Shown piece after piece: positions 9,301-17,437 of a stretch of 64,000 nt of DNA. This DNA is from Nocardioides sp. WS12 (GTDB taxonomy: Bacteria; Actinomycetota; Actinomycetes; Propionibacteriales; Nocardioidaceae). The stretch is taken from the NCBI RefSeq assembly GCF_014108865.1, contig NZ_CP053928.1:434001-498000 (forward strand), read 5' to 3'. Made by a program: the position numbers and the translations under genes. The notes beneath the pieces were generated by a model, which saw nothing but the letters and a program-made list of their open reading frames with translations, did not search any database and was not told the DNA's origin. Position 1 is the first letter of the stretch. Each line of letters starts with the position of its first letter.

Positions 9301-9389
9301 GCGACAGTGAGTCCGAGCGTCGCCGCGAGGGCGAACACGAGGAGTGCGGGAAGCCGACGGGCGCGATCGCGCGTGCGCGGGACATGCAT
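6372..9389 (-). CDS. Secreted subtilisin-like serine protease (S8) with PA domain
   Basis: A 1005-residue exported protease. The signal peptide spans about residues 1-37 (basic n-region, hydrophobic core, ALA-D cleavage context). An inhibitor I9-type propeptide lies near 65-160. The catalytic triad is visible: D196 in VIDSGIWPES, H286 in GHGSHTAS, S612 in SGTSMSAP, with oxyanion Asn N392 in SAGNEG. A protease-associated (PA) insert lies around 450-560. A fibronectin-III-like region follows, and a C-terminal pre-peptidase-like beta domain ends the protein. The layout resembles cucumisin/vpr-type subtilases. The ATG at 9389 was chosen because a GGAGGA ribosome-binding site precedes it and the signal peptide begins there. 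It probably degrades extracellular protein. Confidence 0.93.
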   Translation of the reverse strand: MHVPRTRDRARRLPALLVFALAATLGLTVALGAPALADPSDPGPGAADGEGQSAVKADLTRYKAGRYVVMLAAPPASTANPTRAAAGEQFDAKGAAVAPYTKKLRASHDKLGTDLGFDVKVHYTISANGFVADLTAKQATELATDRRVLTVQKDSIVYADTWNTPDFLGLSGKKGVWNQTGGQDKAGDGVVVGVIDSGIWPESQSFKGAKLTSKPQGKWGTRISGSITSMKKSDGNLFRGECETGEEFTLAHCNTKLISARSFVDGYGESRTIPEDFISARDGNGHGSHTASTSAGNPVKDVSTEGVNFGNISGVAPAAKIAVYKALWATPDGRASGTTSDLVAAIEQAVTDGVDVLNYSISGPTDTVLEAAEIAFEGAAEAGVFVAASAGNEGPGASTVAHNSPWVTTVAASTHTSFENTVVLGDGQKIVGASISRTALPDTHLVDAAESGNGSAPAGDTALCAPNSLDPTKVAGAIVVCQRGVYDRVVKSEEVERAGGVGVVLANITEGSLDADFHAVPTIHVSHVDSPKVYDYLEAAGAGATARFELGNLTGTVTPVPQIAGFSSRGPAASDDSDLLKPDISAPGVSVLAAVAPPSNHGRDYDLYSGTSMSAPHIAGLAALIQGEHPKWSPMQIKSAMMTTATDLKTATGGKSNDLFAQGAGHVNAKAFLDPGLFVLSDWEQWYGYITGLGLDTGVPAIEPNAVNVPSLAEGHVMTEVTLNRTFTAARKGTWRVKVEVPGFKSTASKSSVNAKKAGQETTVGFTFERTTAPLSQWAFGHVTLTGPTTVRLPVALRPVSVKAPNSIDGTGVDGSTNVPITGGFTGDLQVSTAGLVKGQVAEGALLVGDYALECVTIGEGNDLAQFDLVAPDPTSDLDMFVYAATTCDPGTIFAVAGEVATPSPGETFSLEGAPAGTYIVEVDAFAAGDQGAPVPYSLRVYDLGGTPSVGNLAVDPNPVPVTTGGDTSFDVSWTGLDPDAHYFGLLGYDGAPNSTFVYVDTATP

Positions 9390-9576
9390 GGGGGTCCTCC
9401 GGGTCCGAGAGGGATGCGACAGGGTGGGGGTCCTGCCGTGAGGCGGAGATCGTTCCGCCTCCGTCACCCAACCGGCGAAGATCCGCCGCGTCAAGGGTCC
9501 GGGACAGGACGACTCGAATCGTGACCAGGGGTTTTCGTGTCCGACTCGCGGCAGAGGCCAGGCGGGAGGTCAGGCG

Positions 9577-9957
9577 TCAGTACGGCGCCGCGAGGCCATC
9601 GAACATCGGAAAGTGCTTCACGTTCCGCGTCCAGAGCCGCCCGCCGACGGCCTCGACCGTCGCCGCGATCACGTAGTCGACGGTGTCGACGCCAGCGTGA
9701 GATCGAAGGTACGTCTGCGCGAAGCGACCGGCCCGATCGGCAATGTCCACCGTCACCGGAACCCACTCGAAGGTGTCGAGGAGCGCCAGGGTGCCGGCTT
9801 CCTCACTGCTCCGCATGCCCGCAAGGATCTCGGTGCGGGTCAGCACCGTGCCCACCATCGCTTCGCCGGATTCAACCAACGCTGACAGCGCGACGCGCGC
9901 CTCCGACTTTCCCCGAAGGTGATCGATCAGCACCGAAGTGTCGACGACCACGGTCAC
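9577..9957 (-). CDS. vapC: VapC-like PIN-domain ribonuclease toxin
   Basis: A 126-residue PIN-domain protein covering the full length of the VapC family. Acidic metal-binding residues appear at D6 (VVDTSVLID), E43 (TRTEILAG) and D91/D94 (VDTVDYVIAAT), with the late motif TRNVKHF near residue 113. It starts with GTG, and its start overlaps the antitoxin stop (GTGA), the usual coupled arrangement. VapC toxins cut RNA, often tRNA, when released from VapB; the target here is unknown. Confidence 0.9.
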   Translation of the reverse strand: MTVVVDTSVLIDHLRGKSEARVALSALVESGEAMVGTVLTRTEILAGMRSSEEAGTLALLDTFEWVPVTVDIADRAGRFAQTYLRSHAGVDTVDYVIAATVEAVGGRLWTRNVKHFPMFDGLAAPY

Positions 9958-10220
9958 TGGCGGGCCAACCGTGAGCCGAGTCCGCCGCGCAGTTTCTCGA
10001 CGTACTCCGCACCGTCGACGTCATCACCCATCTCGACGATCGCCCATGCGCCAAAGGATGCCTCCAGCCGCAACTGCCTTTCGGTGACGGTGCTGGACCC
10101 ATAGACCTCGTCGATGGCCCGACGAACGAGCTCGGCCAGTCCCAGGCCGGTATGCGCAGACTCCGCTCGCAGACGGGCGTACTGCTCGTCCTCGAGGGTG
10201 ATCTGGGTGCGGTGGCTCAT
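9954..10220 (-). CDS. vapB: VapB-like antitoxin, ribbon-helix-helix type
   Basis: An 88-residue protein with an N-terminal ribbon-helix-helix region (RTQITLEDEQYARLRAESA, then LAELVRRAIDEVY), which dimerises and binds DNA. A flexible acidic C-terminal part probably wraps and blocks the toxin. It is encoded directly before the PIN toxin with a four-base overlap. A perfect dyad overlaps its start codon, consistent with autorepression. The permease gene upstream ends only 31 bp away, so some read-through from it is possible. Confidence 0.88.
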   Translation of the reverse strand: MSHRTQITLEDEQYARLRAESAHTGLGLAELVRRAIDEVYGSSTVTERQLRLEASFGAWAIVEMGDDVDGAEYVEKLRGGLGSRLARQ

Positions 10221-10237
10221 GATGTAAGCCTACATCA
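10220..10237. promoter_or_regulatory. vapBC autoregulatory operator (dyad)
   Basis: A perfect 7-bp inverted repeat, TGATGTA-AGCC-TACATCA, overlapping the first base of the vapB start codon. It lies in the only gap between vapB and the upstream permease gene. Ribbon-helix-helix antitoxins typically bind such dyads over their own promoter; binding here is inferred. Confidence 0.6.
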
Positions 10238-10251
10238 CATCGCCGAGGAGG

Positions 10252-11802
10252 TCAGGCGGAGACGACGGCCACCACGGCGGCCCGGCGTACCGGATCCGAC
10301 CAGCGGCTGGCAGCCCGCGCGATCCGGACAGCGGAGATCACCAGCAGCACGACGGCGACCGCGATCATCGGACGCGGGCGCTCCACGGCGGCCAGGGTGG
10401 CGAAGAACAGGCCCGTGAACGTGGTGGTCAGGGCGAGGCGGAGCGAGTAGCCAACCATCGTGAGCGGCGGGGCAGGCGTCGCGCGCGCCGAGCGGAGGTC
10501 AACCGCGTACGGCGACTTCTCCGACCACCGCAGGCCGGCCGAGACGGCCTGGCCGACGACCGTGAACAGCGCGAGAACGACGGCCAGTGCCTCGGACGGC
10601 GTCGGTACGCCGGCCCGGATCGCGCCGAGCGCGATCGTGATCAGCGCGGCGCCGAGCAGCACCTCGGCGAGCACCCAGGCGCGCGCGACCACCACCGTCC
10701 GCGGCGCCACCGGCAGCGTCTCGCGCCACAGCATGCCGCGGCCGTCGAGGCACCACAGGTTCACCCCGAAGAGCAGCACGCAACCGGACGCAACCAGTCC
10801 GGGCAACAAGATCAGCGTCTCCCACAGGAGTCCACCGGCGAGAGCAACGAGGCCGGGCGCGATGGCGAGCAGCAGGGTGCCGCGCCGGAGCGGGACGCTG
10901 CGCCACACCGAGGCCCGGTCGGTCCGGATCAGCATCGCGCGACCGGAAGCGGGTGTGGGCCGGGCGGCATGGGTGCGCGTCTCCTGCCGGCCCTCGTCCC
11001 GCGGCTGCCGGGTCGCCGCGAGGGTCGCGAGTCGCGCACCGAGGCCGATGAACGCCACGGCAACAGCCATCAGCACGATCGTGATCAGCGCGACGGAGCC
11101 CGCACTCCCGCGTTCGATCGCGGTGGCGGAGATGCGGGCCGGGCCGGCAACGAGCACCGAACGCACATCCGGGGTCGCGCCGATCGCTGCCAACAGCGCG
11201 AGCGCGACCGTGATCGCGATCCGCACGACCCGCACACCGCGCGGGCCGCGCCGGATCCACTCGACGCCCCAGGCCACCGCCTGACCGAGGACCGTGGCGG
11301 CCACCACCCAGGCCAGGGTGAGCAGCTGGACGCCGAACAGTCGTTCCGGGCCGGCCACCAGGGCCGTGAAGCCCAGCAGCAGCCAGGTCTGCAGCAACCA
11401 CCCCGTGTTGAGGGGAGCCAGCACCAGCGCACCGAGATGGTCGGTGACCGGGCTGATCGGATGGATCGACGCGGGGTCGCGAGCCAGCAACTCCCGGCCT
11501 CCGCCACCGGCGATGGCACTCGCCACGCTGATCGCCGCGACCGCGGCCAGGGCTGCGGGCAACGCACGCGTCGTGCGGCTGAGGGCGCCCGGGGCGACGT
11601 CGACCCAGGCCGGCACGGTCGCCGCCAGCACCGTCACCACACCGAAGATCGCAAGCGCCACGACGACGGCCCGCGGCCGCTTCAGGGTCGCGGCACGGAA
11701 CCACAGCAGGTGCCGGAGGTCCGCGACGGCGCGGCGCATCTCGCTGGCACGATCGGCCGCGGCCGGTTCAGGCGAGAAGTGCGCGGTAGGCACGCGCCCC
11801 AT
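10252..11802 (-). CDS. ABC-2 type exporter membrane protein
   Basis: A 516-residue polytopic membrane protein with roughly ten to twelve hydrophobic segments and no soluble domain. Short basic loops (for example RHLLWFRAATLKRPRAVV near residue 30) are typical of fused ABC-2 permeases. It follows its ATPase with a 35-bp overlap if it starts at ATG 11802. An ATG at 11739 would leave a 28-bp gap instead; neither has a strong ribosome-binding site. Together with the ATPase it forms a two-gene exporter. Substrate unknown. Confidence 0.8.
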   Translation of the reverse strand: MGRVPTAHFSPEPAAADRASEMRRAVADLRHLLWFRAATLKRPRAVVVALAIFGVVTVLAATVPAWVDVAPGALSRTTRALPAALAAVAAISVASAIAGGGGRELLARDPASIHPISPVTDHLGALVLAPLNTGWLLQTWLLLGFTALVAGPERLFGVQLLTLAWVVAATVLGQAVAWGVEWIRRGPRGVRVVRIAITVALALLAAIGATPDVRSVLVAGPARISATAIERGSAGSVALITIVLMAVAVAFIGLGARLATLAATRQPRDEGRQETRTHAARPTPASGRAMLIRTDRASVWRSVPLRRGTLLLAIAPGLVALAGGLLWETLILLPGLVASGCVLLFGVNLWCLDGRGMLWRETLPVAPRTVVVARAWVLAEVLLGAALITIALGAIRAGVPTPSEALAVVLALFTVVGQAVSAGLRWSEKSPYAVDLRSARATPAPPLTMVGYSLRLALTTTFTGLFFATLAAVERPRPMIAVAVVLLVISAVRIARAASRWSDPVRRAAVVAVVSA

Positions 11803-12493
11803 CCTCGCCCGCCATGAAGCCGGACGAAATGGTGGCCATCCGGGTCCCGCCACGGAGTACGGCGACCTCGCCGCACACCTGGACCGCAAGGTCGCGCAAG
11901 TGGGTGGAGACGAGCACACCGGCACCTCGGGCGCGGGCGTCCTCAATGACCTCGAACGTGGCCTCGACACCGACCGGGTCGACCCCGTCGAAGGGCTCGT
12001 CGAGCAAGAGGACGGCCGGCTCGTGCAGGGCCGCGAGGACCACGCTCAGGCGCCGCGACATCCCGTGGCTGAAGCCCGCGGTCACCCGGTGGGCGACGAG
12101 ACCGAGGTCGAAACGCTCGAGCAGCGCCCTGGCACGGGTCTCCCAACCCTCGAGGTTGCGCAGTCGCGCGCTGAGCTGCAGGTGCTCCCACGGCGTCGCG
12201 CGCGGCACCAGGCCGCCGACATCCGGGCAGTACCCGACGACACGCTTCGCTTCGAGCGTGGCGTCGCGGACGTCGTACCCACCGACGAAGGCCGTGCCCT
12301 CGGTCGGCGGCACCACGCCGGCCAGCACCCGCATCGTCGTGGACTTGCCCGCGCCGTTGCGTCCCAGCAGGGCCATGGCCTGGCCGGGCTCGACTCGCAG
12401 ATCTACTCCAGTCACCGCTTCTACCGTGCCGAATTGCACCCGAAGGCCGGACACTTCAATTGCGGTCTGGGTTTCCCTCCCCATCACCATCAC
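11768..12493 (-). CDS. ABC-2 type exporter ATP-binding protein
   Basis: A 241-residue ATPase. Walker A is LLGRNGAGKST near residues 43-53, Walker B is LLLDEPFDGVDP, and the H-loop is VSTHLRD. The signature is FSHGMSRR rather than LSGGQ; this divergent form occurs in CcmA/ABC-2 exporter ATPases (YSxGMxxR). The start was placed at the first ATG of MMVMGRE; the third ATG is also possible. It is coupled to the overlapping permease gene downstream. A palindrome lies upstream at 12539, between it and the semialdehyde dehydrogenase gene. Confidence 0.9.
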   Translation of the reverse strand: MMVMGRETQTAIEVSGLRVQFGTVEAVTGVDLRVEPGQAMALLGRNGAGKSTTMRVLAGVVPPTEGTAFVGGYDVRDATLEAKRVVGYCPDVGGLVPRATPWEHLQLSARLRNLEGWETRARALLERFDLGLVAHRVTAGFSHGMSRRLSVVLAALHEPAVLLLDEPFDGVDPVGVEATFEVIEDARARGAGVLVSTHLRDLAVQVCGEVAVLRGGTRMATISSGFMAGEDGARAYRALLA

Positions 12494-12538
12494 ATCCTGA
12501 CCTGTTTGCCCGGAAAGGCCAACGGTCAGGCGGCGCCG

Positions 12539-12552
12539 AAGGACTAGTCCTT
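12539..12552. promoter_or_regulatory. Perfect 14-bp palindrome centred on CTAG
   Basis: AAGGACTAGTCCTT has no spacer and lies in the 75-bp gap between the semialdehyde dehydrogenase stop (12569) and the exporter ATPase start (12493). CTAG is rare in high-GC actinobacterial DNA. It may be an operator for the exporter; no cognate regulator is adjacent. Confidence 0.3.
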
Positions 12553-12568
12553 TCGGGTGGTCTCAGGC

Positions 12569-14077
12569 TCAGGTGTGTTGCGGGAACCCGAGGTTCAGGC
12601 CGCCGTGCGACGGGTCCAGCCAGCGCGAGGTGACCGCCTTCTCCCGGGTGAAGAACTCCACGCCCTGCGGGCCGTACGCCTTGGCATCGCCGAAGAGCGA
12701 GGCCTTCCAGCCGCCGAACGAGTGATAGGCGACCGGCACCGGGATGGGCACGTTGATGCCGACCATGCCGACCTCGACCTCCCGCTGGAAGCGTCGGGCC
12801 GCGCCGCCGTCGTTGGTGAAGATGGCGGTGCCGTTGCCGTAGGGCCCGGCATTGATCAACGCCACCCCGTCGGCGTACGACGCCACCCGCACCACGGACA
12901 GGACCGGACCGAAGATCTCGTCGATGTAGACGGTGGAGGTCGTCGGTACCTTGTCGATCAGCGTGGGGCCGAGCCAGAAGCCCTCGGCCGCTCCGTCGAT
13001 CTGGACCTCGCGCCCGTCGACGACAACCGTGGCTCCGTCGGCCGTGGCGACGTCGAGGTAGCCCGCGACCTTGTCGCGGTGCTCGCGGGTGATCAGGGGG
13101 CCCATGTCGCAGGAGCGGCGGCCGTCGCCGATGACCAACTTGCCCATCCGGTCGCTGATCCGGCTGATCAGGTCGTCCGCGATCGGCTCGACGGCGACCA
13201 CGACGGAGATCGCCATGCAGCGCTCGCCGGCCGAGCCGAATCCGGCGTTGACTGCCGAGTCGGCGACCAGGTCGAGGTCGGCGTCGGGCAGCACCAGCAT
13301 GTGGTTCTTCGCGCCGCCGAGAGCCTGGACCCGCTTGCCGTGCGAGGTCGCGGTCTCGTAGACGTAGCGCGCGATCGGGGTCGACCCGACGAACGAGATC
13401 GAGGCGACGTCGGGGTGGGTGAGCAGTGCGTCGACGGCCTCCTTATCGCCGTGCACGATGTTGAAGACACCGTCGGGCAGACCGGCCTCCTTGAGGAGCT
13501 CGGCCATCCAGTTCGCGACGCTCGGGTCCTTCTCGCTGGGCTTCAGGACCACGGTGTTGCCGGTCGCGATGGCGATCGGGAAGAACCACAGCGGGACCAT
13601 CGCCGGGAAGTTGAACGGGCTGATGATGCCGACGACGCCCAGCGGCTCTTTGAGGGAGTAGACGTCGACGTCGGTCGAGACGTTCTGCGAGAACGCGCCC
13701 TTCGCGAGTTGCGGCATCGCGCAGGCGAACTCCACGACCTCGAGCCCCCGGGCGACCTCACCCGCGGCGTCCGACAGCACCTTGCCGTGCTCGGAGGTGA
13801 GGATCGCGGCGAGCTCGTCCTTGCGGGAGTTGAGCAGCTCGCGGAAGCCGAAGAGCACCTGCTGGCGGCGGGTGATCGACACCTGCCCCCAGGTCGCGAA
13901 CGCTTCCTTCGCCACCGCGACGGCGTGCGCGATGTCCTCGGCGCTGCCGTAGCGGACATGCTTCGACACCTGACCGAGGGCCGGGTCGAACACCTCCCCG
14001 GTGCGCGGAGAGACGCCGGTGTCGGGTCCGCCGGCGATCCAGTGGTCGAGCACGGGCAGTTGCGTGGTTTCAGTCAT
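12569..14077 (-). CDS. mmsA: CoA-acylating (methyl)malonate-semialdehyde dehydrogenase
   Basis: A 502-residue ALDH of the MmsA/IolA subfamily. The oxyanion Asn is N156 (SPFNFPAM), the nucleophile is C287 (GSAGERCMAI), and the strand LGGAKNH at 253-259 lacks the general-base Glu of hydrolytic ALDHs. That lack is a hallmark of the CoA-dependent enzymes. The reaction is semialdehyde + NAD + CoA to acyl-CoA + CO2 + NADH. It lies 5 bp after the class III aminotransferase gene. In this setting the likely substrate is malonate semialdehyde from beta-alanine or methylmalonate semialdehyde from beta-aminoisobutyrate, the end products of reductive uracil and thymine breakdown. Valine catabolism is the alternative role. 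Confidence 0.92.
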   Translation of the reverse strand: MTETTQLPVLDHWIAGGPDTGVSPRTGEVFDPALGQVSKHVRYGSAEDIAHAVAVAKEAFATWGQVSITRRQQVLFGFRELLNSRKDELAAILTSEHGKVLSDAAGEVARGLEVVEFACAMPQLAKGAFSQNVSTDVDVYSLKEPLGVVGIISPFNFPAMVPLWFFPIAIATGNTVVLKPSEKDPSVANWMAELLKEAGLPDGVFNIVHGDKEAVDALLTHPDVASISFVGSTPIARYVYETATSHGKRVQALGGAKNHMLVLPDADLDLVADSAVNAGFGSAGERCMAISVVVAVEPIADDLISRISDRMGKLVIGDGRRSCDMGPLITREHRDKVAGYLDVATADGATVVVDGREVQIDGAAEGFWLGPTLIDKVPTTSTVYIDEIFGPVLSVVRVASYADGVALINAGPYGNGTAIFTNDGGAARRFQREVEVGMVGINVPIPVPVAYHSFGGWKASLFGDAKAYGPQGVEFFTREKAVTSRWLDPSHGGLNLGFPQHT

Positions 14078-14082
14078 CAGGG

Positions 14083-15393
14083 TCAGAGCTCCTCGTCGAG
14101 CAGGGTGAGTACGGCGTCGTACGTCGCCAGGGCCTCGGCCACCTCATCGGCGGTCACGACACAGGGCGGGACGACATGGATGCGATTGTCGGCGGTGAAC
14201 GGGATCAGGCCGCGGCCGAGCAGTTCGGCCTTGGCCCGTCCCATCAGTGCGGCGGACAGGGGCACGCGGGTCGCGCGGTCGGCGACCAGCTCCACGGCCC
14301 AGAAGACGCCGGTGCCACGGACCTCCCCGACGACCGGGTGCTTGTCCGCCAGGGCGTCGAGACCGGGGCCGATCACTTCGGCACCGATCTTCTTCGCGTG
14401 CTCGACGATGCCCTCGTCCTCCATGGCGTCGATCGAGGCGACGATGGATGCGGCCGCGAGCGGGTGGCCGCTGTAGGTGAGCCCGCCGGGGAAGACCCGG
14501 TCGTCGAAGGTCTTAGCGACGGCATCGCTCAGCACCACGCCGCCGACGGGGACGTAGCCGGAGTTGACCCCCTTCGCGAACACGACGAGGTCCGGGGTGA
14601 CGTCGAAGGCGTCGAAGGCGAACCACTCCCCCGCCCGACCGAAGCCGGCCATCACCTCGTCGAGGATGAGCATGATCCCGTGCTCGTCGGCCAGGGCCCG
14701 TACGCCGGCGAGGTAGCCGGGCGGCGGCACCAGCACGCCCGCCGTACCCGGGATCGTCTCCAGCAGGATCGCGGCCACACTCTGCGGCCCCTCGCACTCG
14801 ACCACCCGGCGCAGGTGTCGCAGCGCCCGCTCCGCCTCCTCCTCGGGCGTGGTGGACCAGAACTCCGAGCGGTAGAGATAGGGACCGAACACGTGAACGT
14901 GGCCCCGGGCGTATTCGTTCGGCAGCCGTCGCCAGTCACCCGTGGAGACGATCGCCGCCCCGGTGTTGCCGTGATAGCTCCGGTACGTCGACACGACCTT
15001 GTCGCGACCCGTGTGCAGCCGGGCCATCCGGATGGCGTTCTCGTTGGCGTCCGCACCGCCGTTGGTGAAGAACACCTTGTTCATGCCCTCGGGGGCGCGT
15101 GCTGCGATCCTCCGGGCAGCCTCGCCCCGGGTGAGGTTGGCCGTGGCCGGCCCGATCGTCGCCAGGGTGGCCGCCTGCTCCTGGATGCCGGCGACGACCG
15201 CCGGGTGCTGGTGGCCGATGTTGACGTTGACGAGCTGGCTGGCGAAGTCGAGGTAGCTCCGGCCCGCGTGGTCCCAGACGCGGGTACCGAGACCCCCCGC
15301 GACGACGAGGGGCGCGAGCGCCGCCTGCGCACTCCACGAGTGGAAGACGTGCTCTCGATCGAGCTCCGTCGCGAGGGTGTCCCGGTCATCCAT
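14083..15393 (-). CDS. Class III aminotransferase, probable beta-alanine/omega-amino acid transaminase
   Basis: A 436-residue fold-type I PLP enzyme. TNGGADANENAIRMAR (110-125) binds the cofactor phosphate, D245 in LILDEVMAGFGR holds the pyridine nitrogen, and K274 in FAKGVNSGY is the Schiff-base lysine. Length and motifs fit omega-amino-acid:pyruvate aminotransferases. Encoded between the importer and CoA-acylating semialdehyde dehydrogenase, it most plausibly moves the amino group of beta-alanine or beta-aminoisobutyrate to pyruvate or 2-oxoglutarate. The acceptor cannot be read from the sequence. Gaps to its neighbours are 2 and 5 bp, so co-transcription is very likely. Confidence 0.88.
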   Translation of the reverse strand: MDDRDTLATELDREHVFHSWSAQAALAPLVVAGGLGTRVWDHAGRSYLDFASQLVNVNIGHQHPAVVAGIQEQAATLATIGPATANLTRGEAARRIAARAPEGMNKVFFTNGGADANENAIRMARLHTGRDKVVSTYRSYHGNTGAAIVSTGDWRRLPNEYARGHVHVFGPYLYRSEFWSTTPEEEAERALRHLRRVVECEGPQSVAAILLETIPGTAGVLVPPPGYLAGVRALADEHGIMLILDEVMAGFGRAGEWFAFDAFDVTPDLVVFAKGVNSGYVPVGGVVLSDAVAKTFDDRVFPGGLTYSGHPLAAASIVASIDAMEDEGIVEHAKKIGAEVIGPGLDALADKHPVVGEVRGTGVFWAVELVADRATRVPLSAALMGRAKAELLGRGLIPFTADNRIHVVPPCVVTADEVAEALATYDAVLTLLDEEL

Positions 15394-15395
15394 GG

Positions 15396-16577
15396 TTACT
15401 TGCCGCCTTCCTTGAGCTCGACGGTGATCGGCTCGAAGCCGGCGCCCTTGGTGTCCACGCCGTCCGCCTCGAGCTCGGCGAGTGCCTTCTCGACGTACTC
15501 GTTGGTGTGGGCCGAGGCCGGCGGTTCCTTGCTGATGATCGATGCGCCCGTCTCGTTCTTCGTGTTGAGCGCGATGTCGACGGTCTGCTTCCAGGCGGCG
15601 TCATCGATCATCCCCACGCCGTTGGTGGAGGGCCAGAGCAGTTTGTTGACCTCGTTGGTCATCCAGAGCTGGTGGCTGGTGCCGAGCTCGGAGCCCGACT
15701 CCGCCACGATCTTCGCGCCGTCCTCGGGGTTGTCGCGGACGAATGCCCAGCCCTTGATGGACGCCTTGATGAACGCAACGGTCTGCGCCTCGTAGGCGGC
15801 GTCGGAGAGCTTCTCGGTCTGCGCCCAGATGGCGTCCTGGAGCATCGCGGAGCCGACGTCGTTCCAGTCGATGACGTTGAGGTCTTCGGGCTGGTAGAGC
15901 TTGCCCGTGTCCGGGTTCACCGTCTCCAGCACCTGGGCGTACTCGTTGTAGGTCATCGCCTGCGCGGCGTCGATGTCGCCGGCGAGGAACGCGTTCATGT
16001 CGAAGGCCTGCTGCACCAGGTTGATGTCACCGACACCCACCCCGGACTCCTGCATGCCGGCGAAGAGCTCCCACTCGTTGCCGAAGCCCCAGCTGCCGAC
16101 CGCCTTGCCCTTCAGGTCCGCGGGCTTGGTGATGTTCTTGTCCTTGAACGAGATCTGGGTCGTTGCGCTGCGCTCGAAGATCTGCGCGACGTTCGTGATC
16201 TTCGCGCCCTGTTCGATCGAGCCGAGCACCTTCGGCACCCACGAGATCGCGTAGTCGACGTCGCCCGACGCCAGTACGTCCTGCGGAACGATGTCGACAC
16301 CGCCCTCGACGATCTTCACGTCGAGACCTTCGTCGACATAGAAGCACTCGGCGACCGCGGCGTAGTACCCCGCGAACTGCGCCTGCGAAACCCACTGGAG
16401 CTGGAGCGAAACCTCGTCCAGTTCACCGGCGTCCCGTGCTTCCTGGGTGCGTTCGGCGCAGTCCTTGTTGGCCGCGACGTCGACCTCCGAGGAGTTCTTC
16501 CCGTCGTCACTTCCACATCCGGAAGTGACCAGTGCGAGGACGGCAGCGGCGGCGCCCAGCTTCAGTGTTGTTTTCAT
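15396..16577 (-). CDS. NMT1/THI5-like ABC substrate-binding lipoprotein
   Basis: A 393-residue lipoprotein. The N-terminal signal ends in the lipobox LVTSGC, so the mature protein should be tethered to the outer face of the membrane. The body has the NMT1/THI5 pattern: LQLQWVSQAQFAGYYAAVAE near residue 52, then VDEGLDVKIVEGG. This family binds pyrimidine-like, riboflavin-like and sulfonate compounds. With dihydropyrimidinase and beta-ureidopropionase in the same cluster, a pyrimidine or reduced pyrimidine is the likely ligand. The ATG at 16577 has an AGGAG site upstream. It is followed after 2 bp by the aminotransferase gene. Confidence 0.9.
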   Translation of the reverse strand: MKTTLKLGAAAAVLALVTSGCGSDDGKNSSEVDVAANKDCAERTQEARDAGELDEVSLQLQWVSQAQFAGYYAAVAECFYVDEGLDVKIVEGGVDIVPQDVLASGDVDYAISWVPKVLGSIEQGAKITNVAQIFERSATTQISFKDKNITKPADLKGKAVGSWGFGNEWELFAGMQESGVGVGDINLVQQAFDMNAFLAGDIDAAQAMTYNEYAQVLETVNPDTGKLYQPEDLNVIDWNDVGSAMLQDAIWAQTEKLSDAAYEAQTVAFIKASIKGWAFVRDNPEDGAKIVAESGSELGTSHQLWMTNEVNKLLWPSTNGVGMIDDAAWKQTVDIALNTKNETGASIISKEPPASAHTNEYVEKALAELEADGVDTKGAGFEPITVELKEGGK

Positions 16578-16621
16578 TGGATCTCCTGTTTCCTCAGGGG
16601 GTTCCGAGACTCGGGGGTGGC

Positions 16622-17437
16622 CTAGGGCCGGTGGTGCCGTGAGAACCACAGCTCGACGAGCAGGGTGACGACGTAGAACAACAGGCCGAGCACGATCGCT
16701 CCGGAGACATAGGCCCACGCCAGCGGGTAGTTGCTGCTCGCCGCCGAGGAGGTGATCGACTTGCCCAGCCCGCCGATCGGGCCACCGAAGTACTCGGCGA
16801 TCAGCGCTGCGATCACGGCCAGCGAGGACGCCACCCGCAATCCCGTGAAGACGTACGGCGTCGCCGTCGGCAACGTGACGCTCCGGATCACCTGCAACGG
16901 CCCGGCGGCGTAGGCGGTCATCAGGTCGCGATGCACGGCCTTCACCTGACGCAGCCCGCGCAGGGTGTTGAGGTAGACGGGGATCGACACCGACAGGCCG
17001 GCCACGATGATCCGGCCGGTGTCGACCGCGGCGCCGTACATCGAGTAGAGCACCGGAGCCAGGGCGACGATCGGGATCACCGCGAGGGCGGCGACCACGG
17101 GCGCGGCCATCTGGTCCAGGAAGCGGAAGGTCCCGGCCAGCATCGCGCCGCCGACCCCGATCACCGCACCCGCCACGGTGCCGATGAGCGCGTTGCGACC
17201 GGTGACCGTGGCGCCCTTGACGATGCTGTCGAAGTTGAGGGTGATCTGGTCCCAGATCGCGCTGGGGGCGGGCAGGACGAAGGGCTCGATCTCGAGGGAA
17301 TCGACCAGCCACTCCCACGCCGCGATCGCCAGGACGCCGACGACCAGCGGCGCCAGGACCGTGCTCCACCGCAGCTCGGCGATGGGCAGCCGGGCGCGGG
17401 TGTCCTTGGCGGGCGACGCGTCCGCAACCGTCGTCAT
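16622..17437 (-). CDS. ABC importer permease (BPD_transp_1, SsuC/ThiX type), second subunit
   Basis: A 271-residue inner-membrane protein with about six helices and the EAA-type cytoplasmic loop around residues 165-190 (LNTLRGLRQVKAVHRDLM). The ATG at 17437 was chosen because it overlaps the ATPase stop (ATGA). It differs in sequence from the other permease of the cluster (18264-19145), so the transporter probably uses a heterodimeric channel. It should move the ligand delivered by the adjacent binding lipoprotein, powered by the shared ATPase. Confidence 0.9.
   Translation of the reverse strand: MTTVADASPAKDTRARLPIAELRWSTVLAPLVVGVLAIAAWEWLVDSLEIEPFVLPAPSAIWDQITLNFDSIVKGATVTGRNALIGTVAGAVIGVGGAMLAGTFRFLDQMAAPVVAALAVIPIVALAPVLYSMYGAAVDTGRIIVAGLSVSIPVYLNTLRGLRQVKAVHRDLMTAYAAGPLQVIRSVTLPTATPYVFTGLRVASSLAVIAALIAEYFGGPIGGLGKSITSSAASSNYPLAWAYVSGAIVLGLLFYVVTLLVELWFSRHHRP

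Noticed and set aside
6444..9524. About 1026-codon plus-strand frame opposite the subtilase
   Set aside because: The opposite strand encodes a complete subtilase with catalytic triad and signal peptide; the plus frame is low-complexity Arg/Val/Asp/Gly.
12569..15393. Valine or myo-inositol catabolism as primary role of the dehydrogenase/aminotransferase pair
   Set aside because: No HIBADH, acyl-CoA dehydrogenase or iol genes are adjacent, whereas dihydropyrimidinase and ureidopropionase are in the same run; kept only as an alternative.
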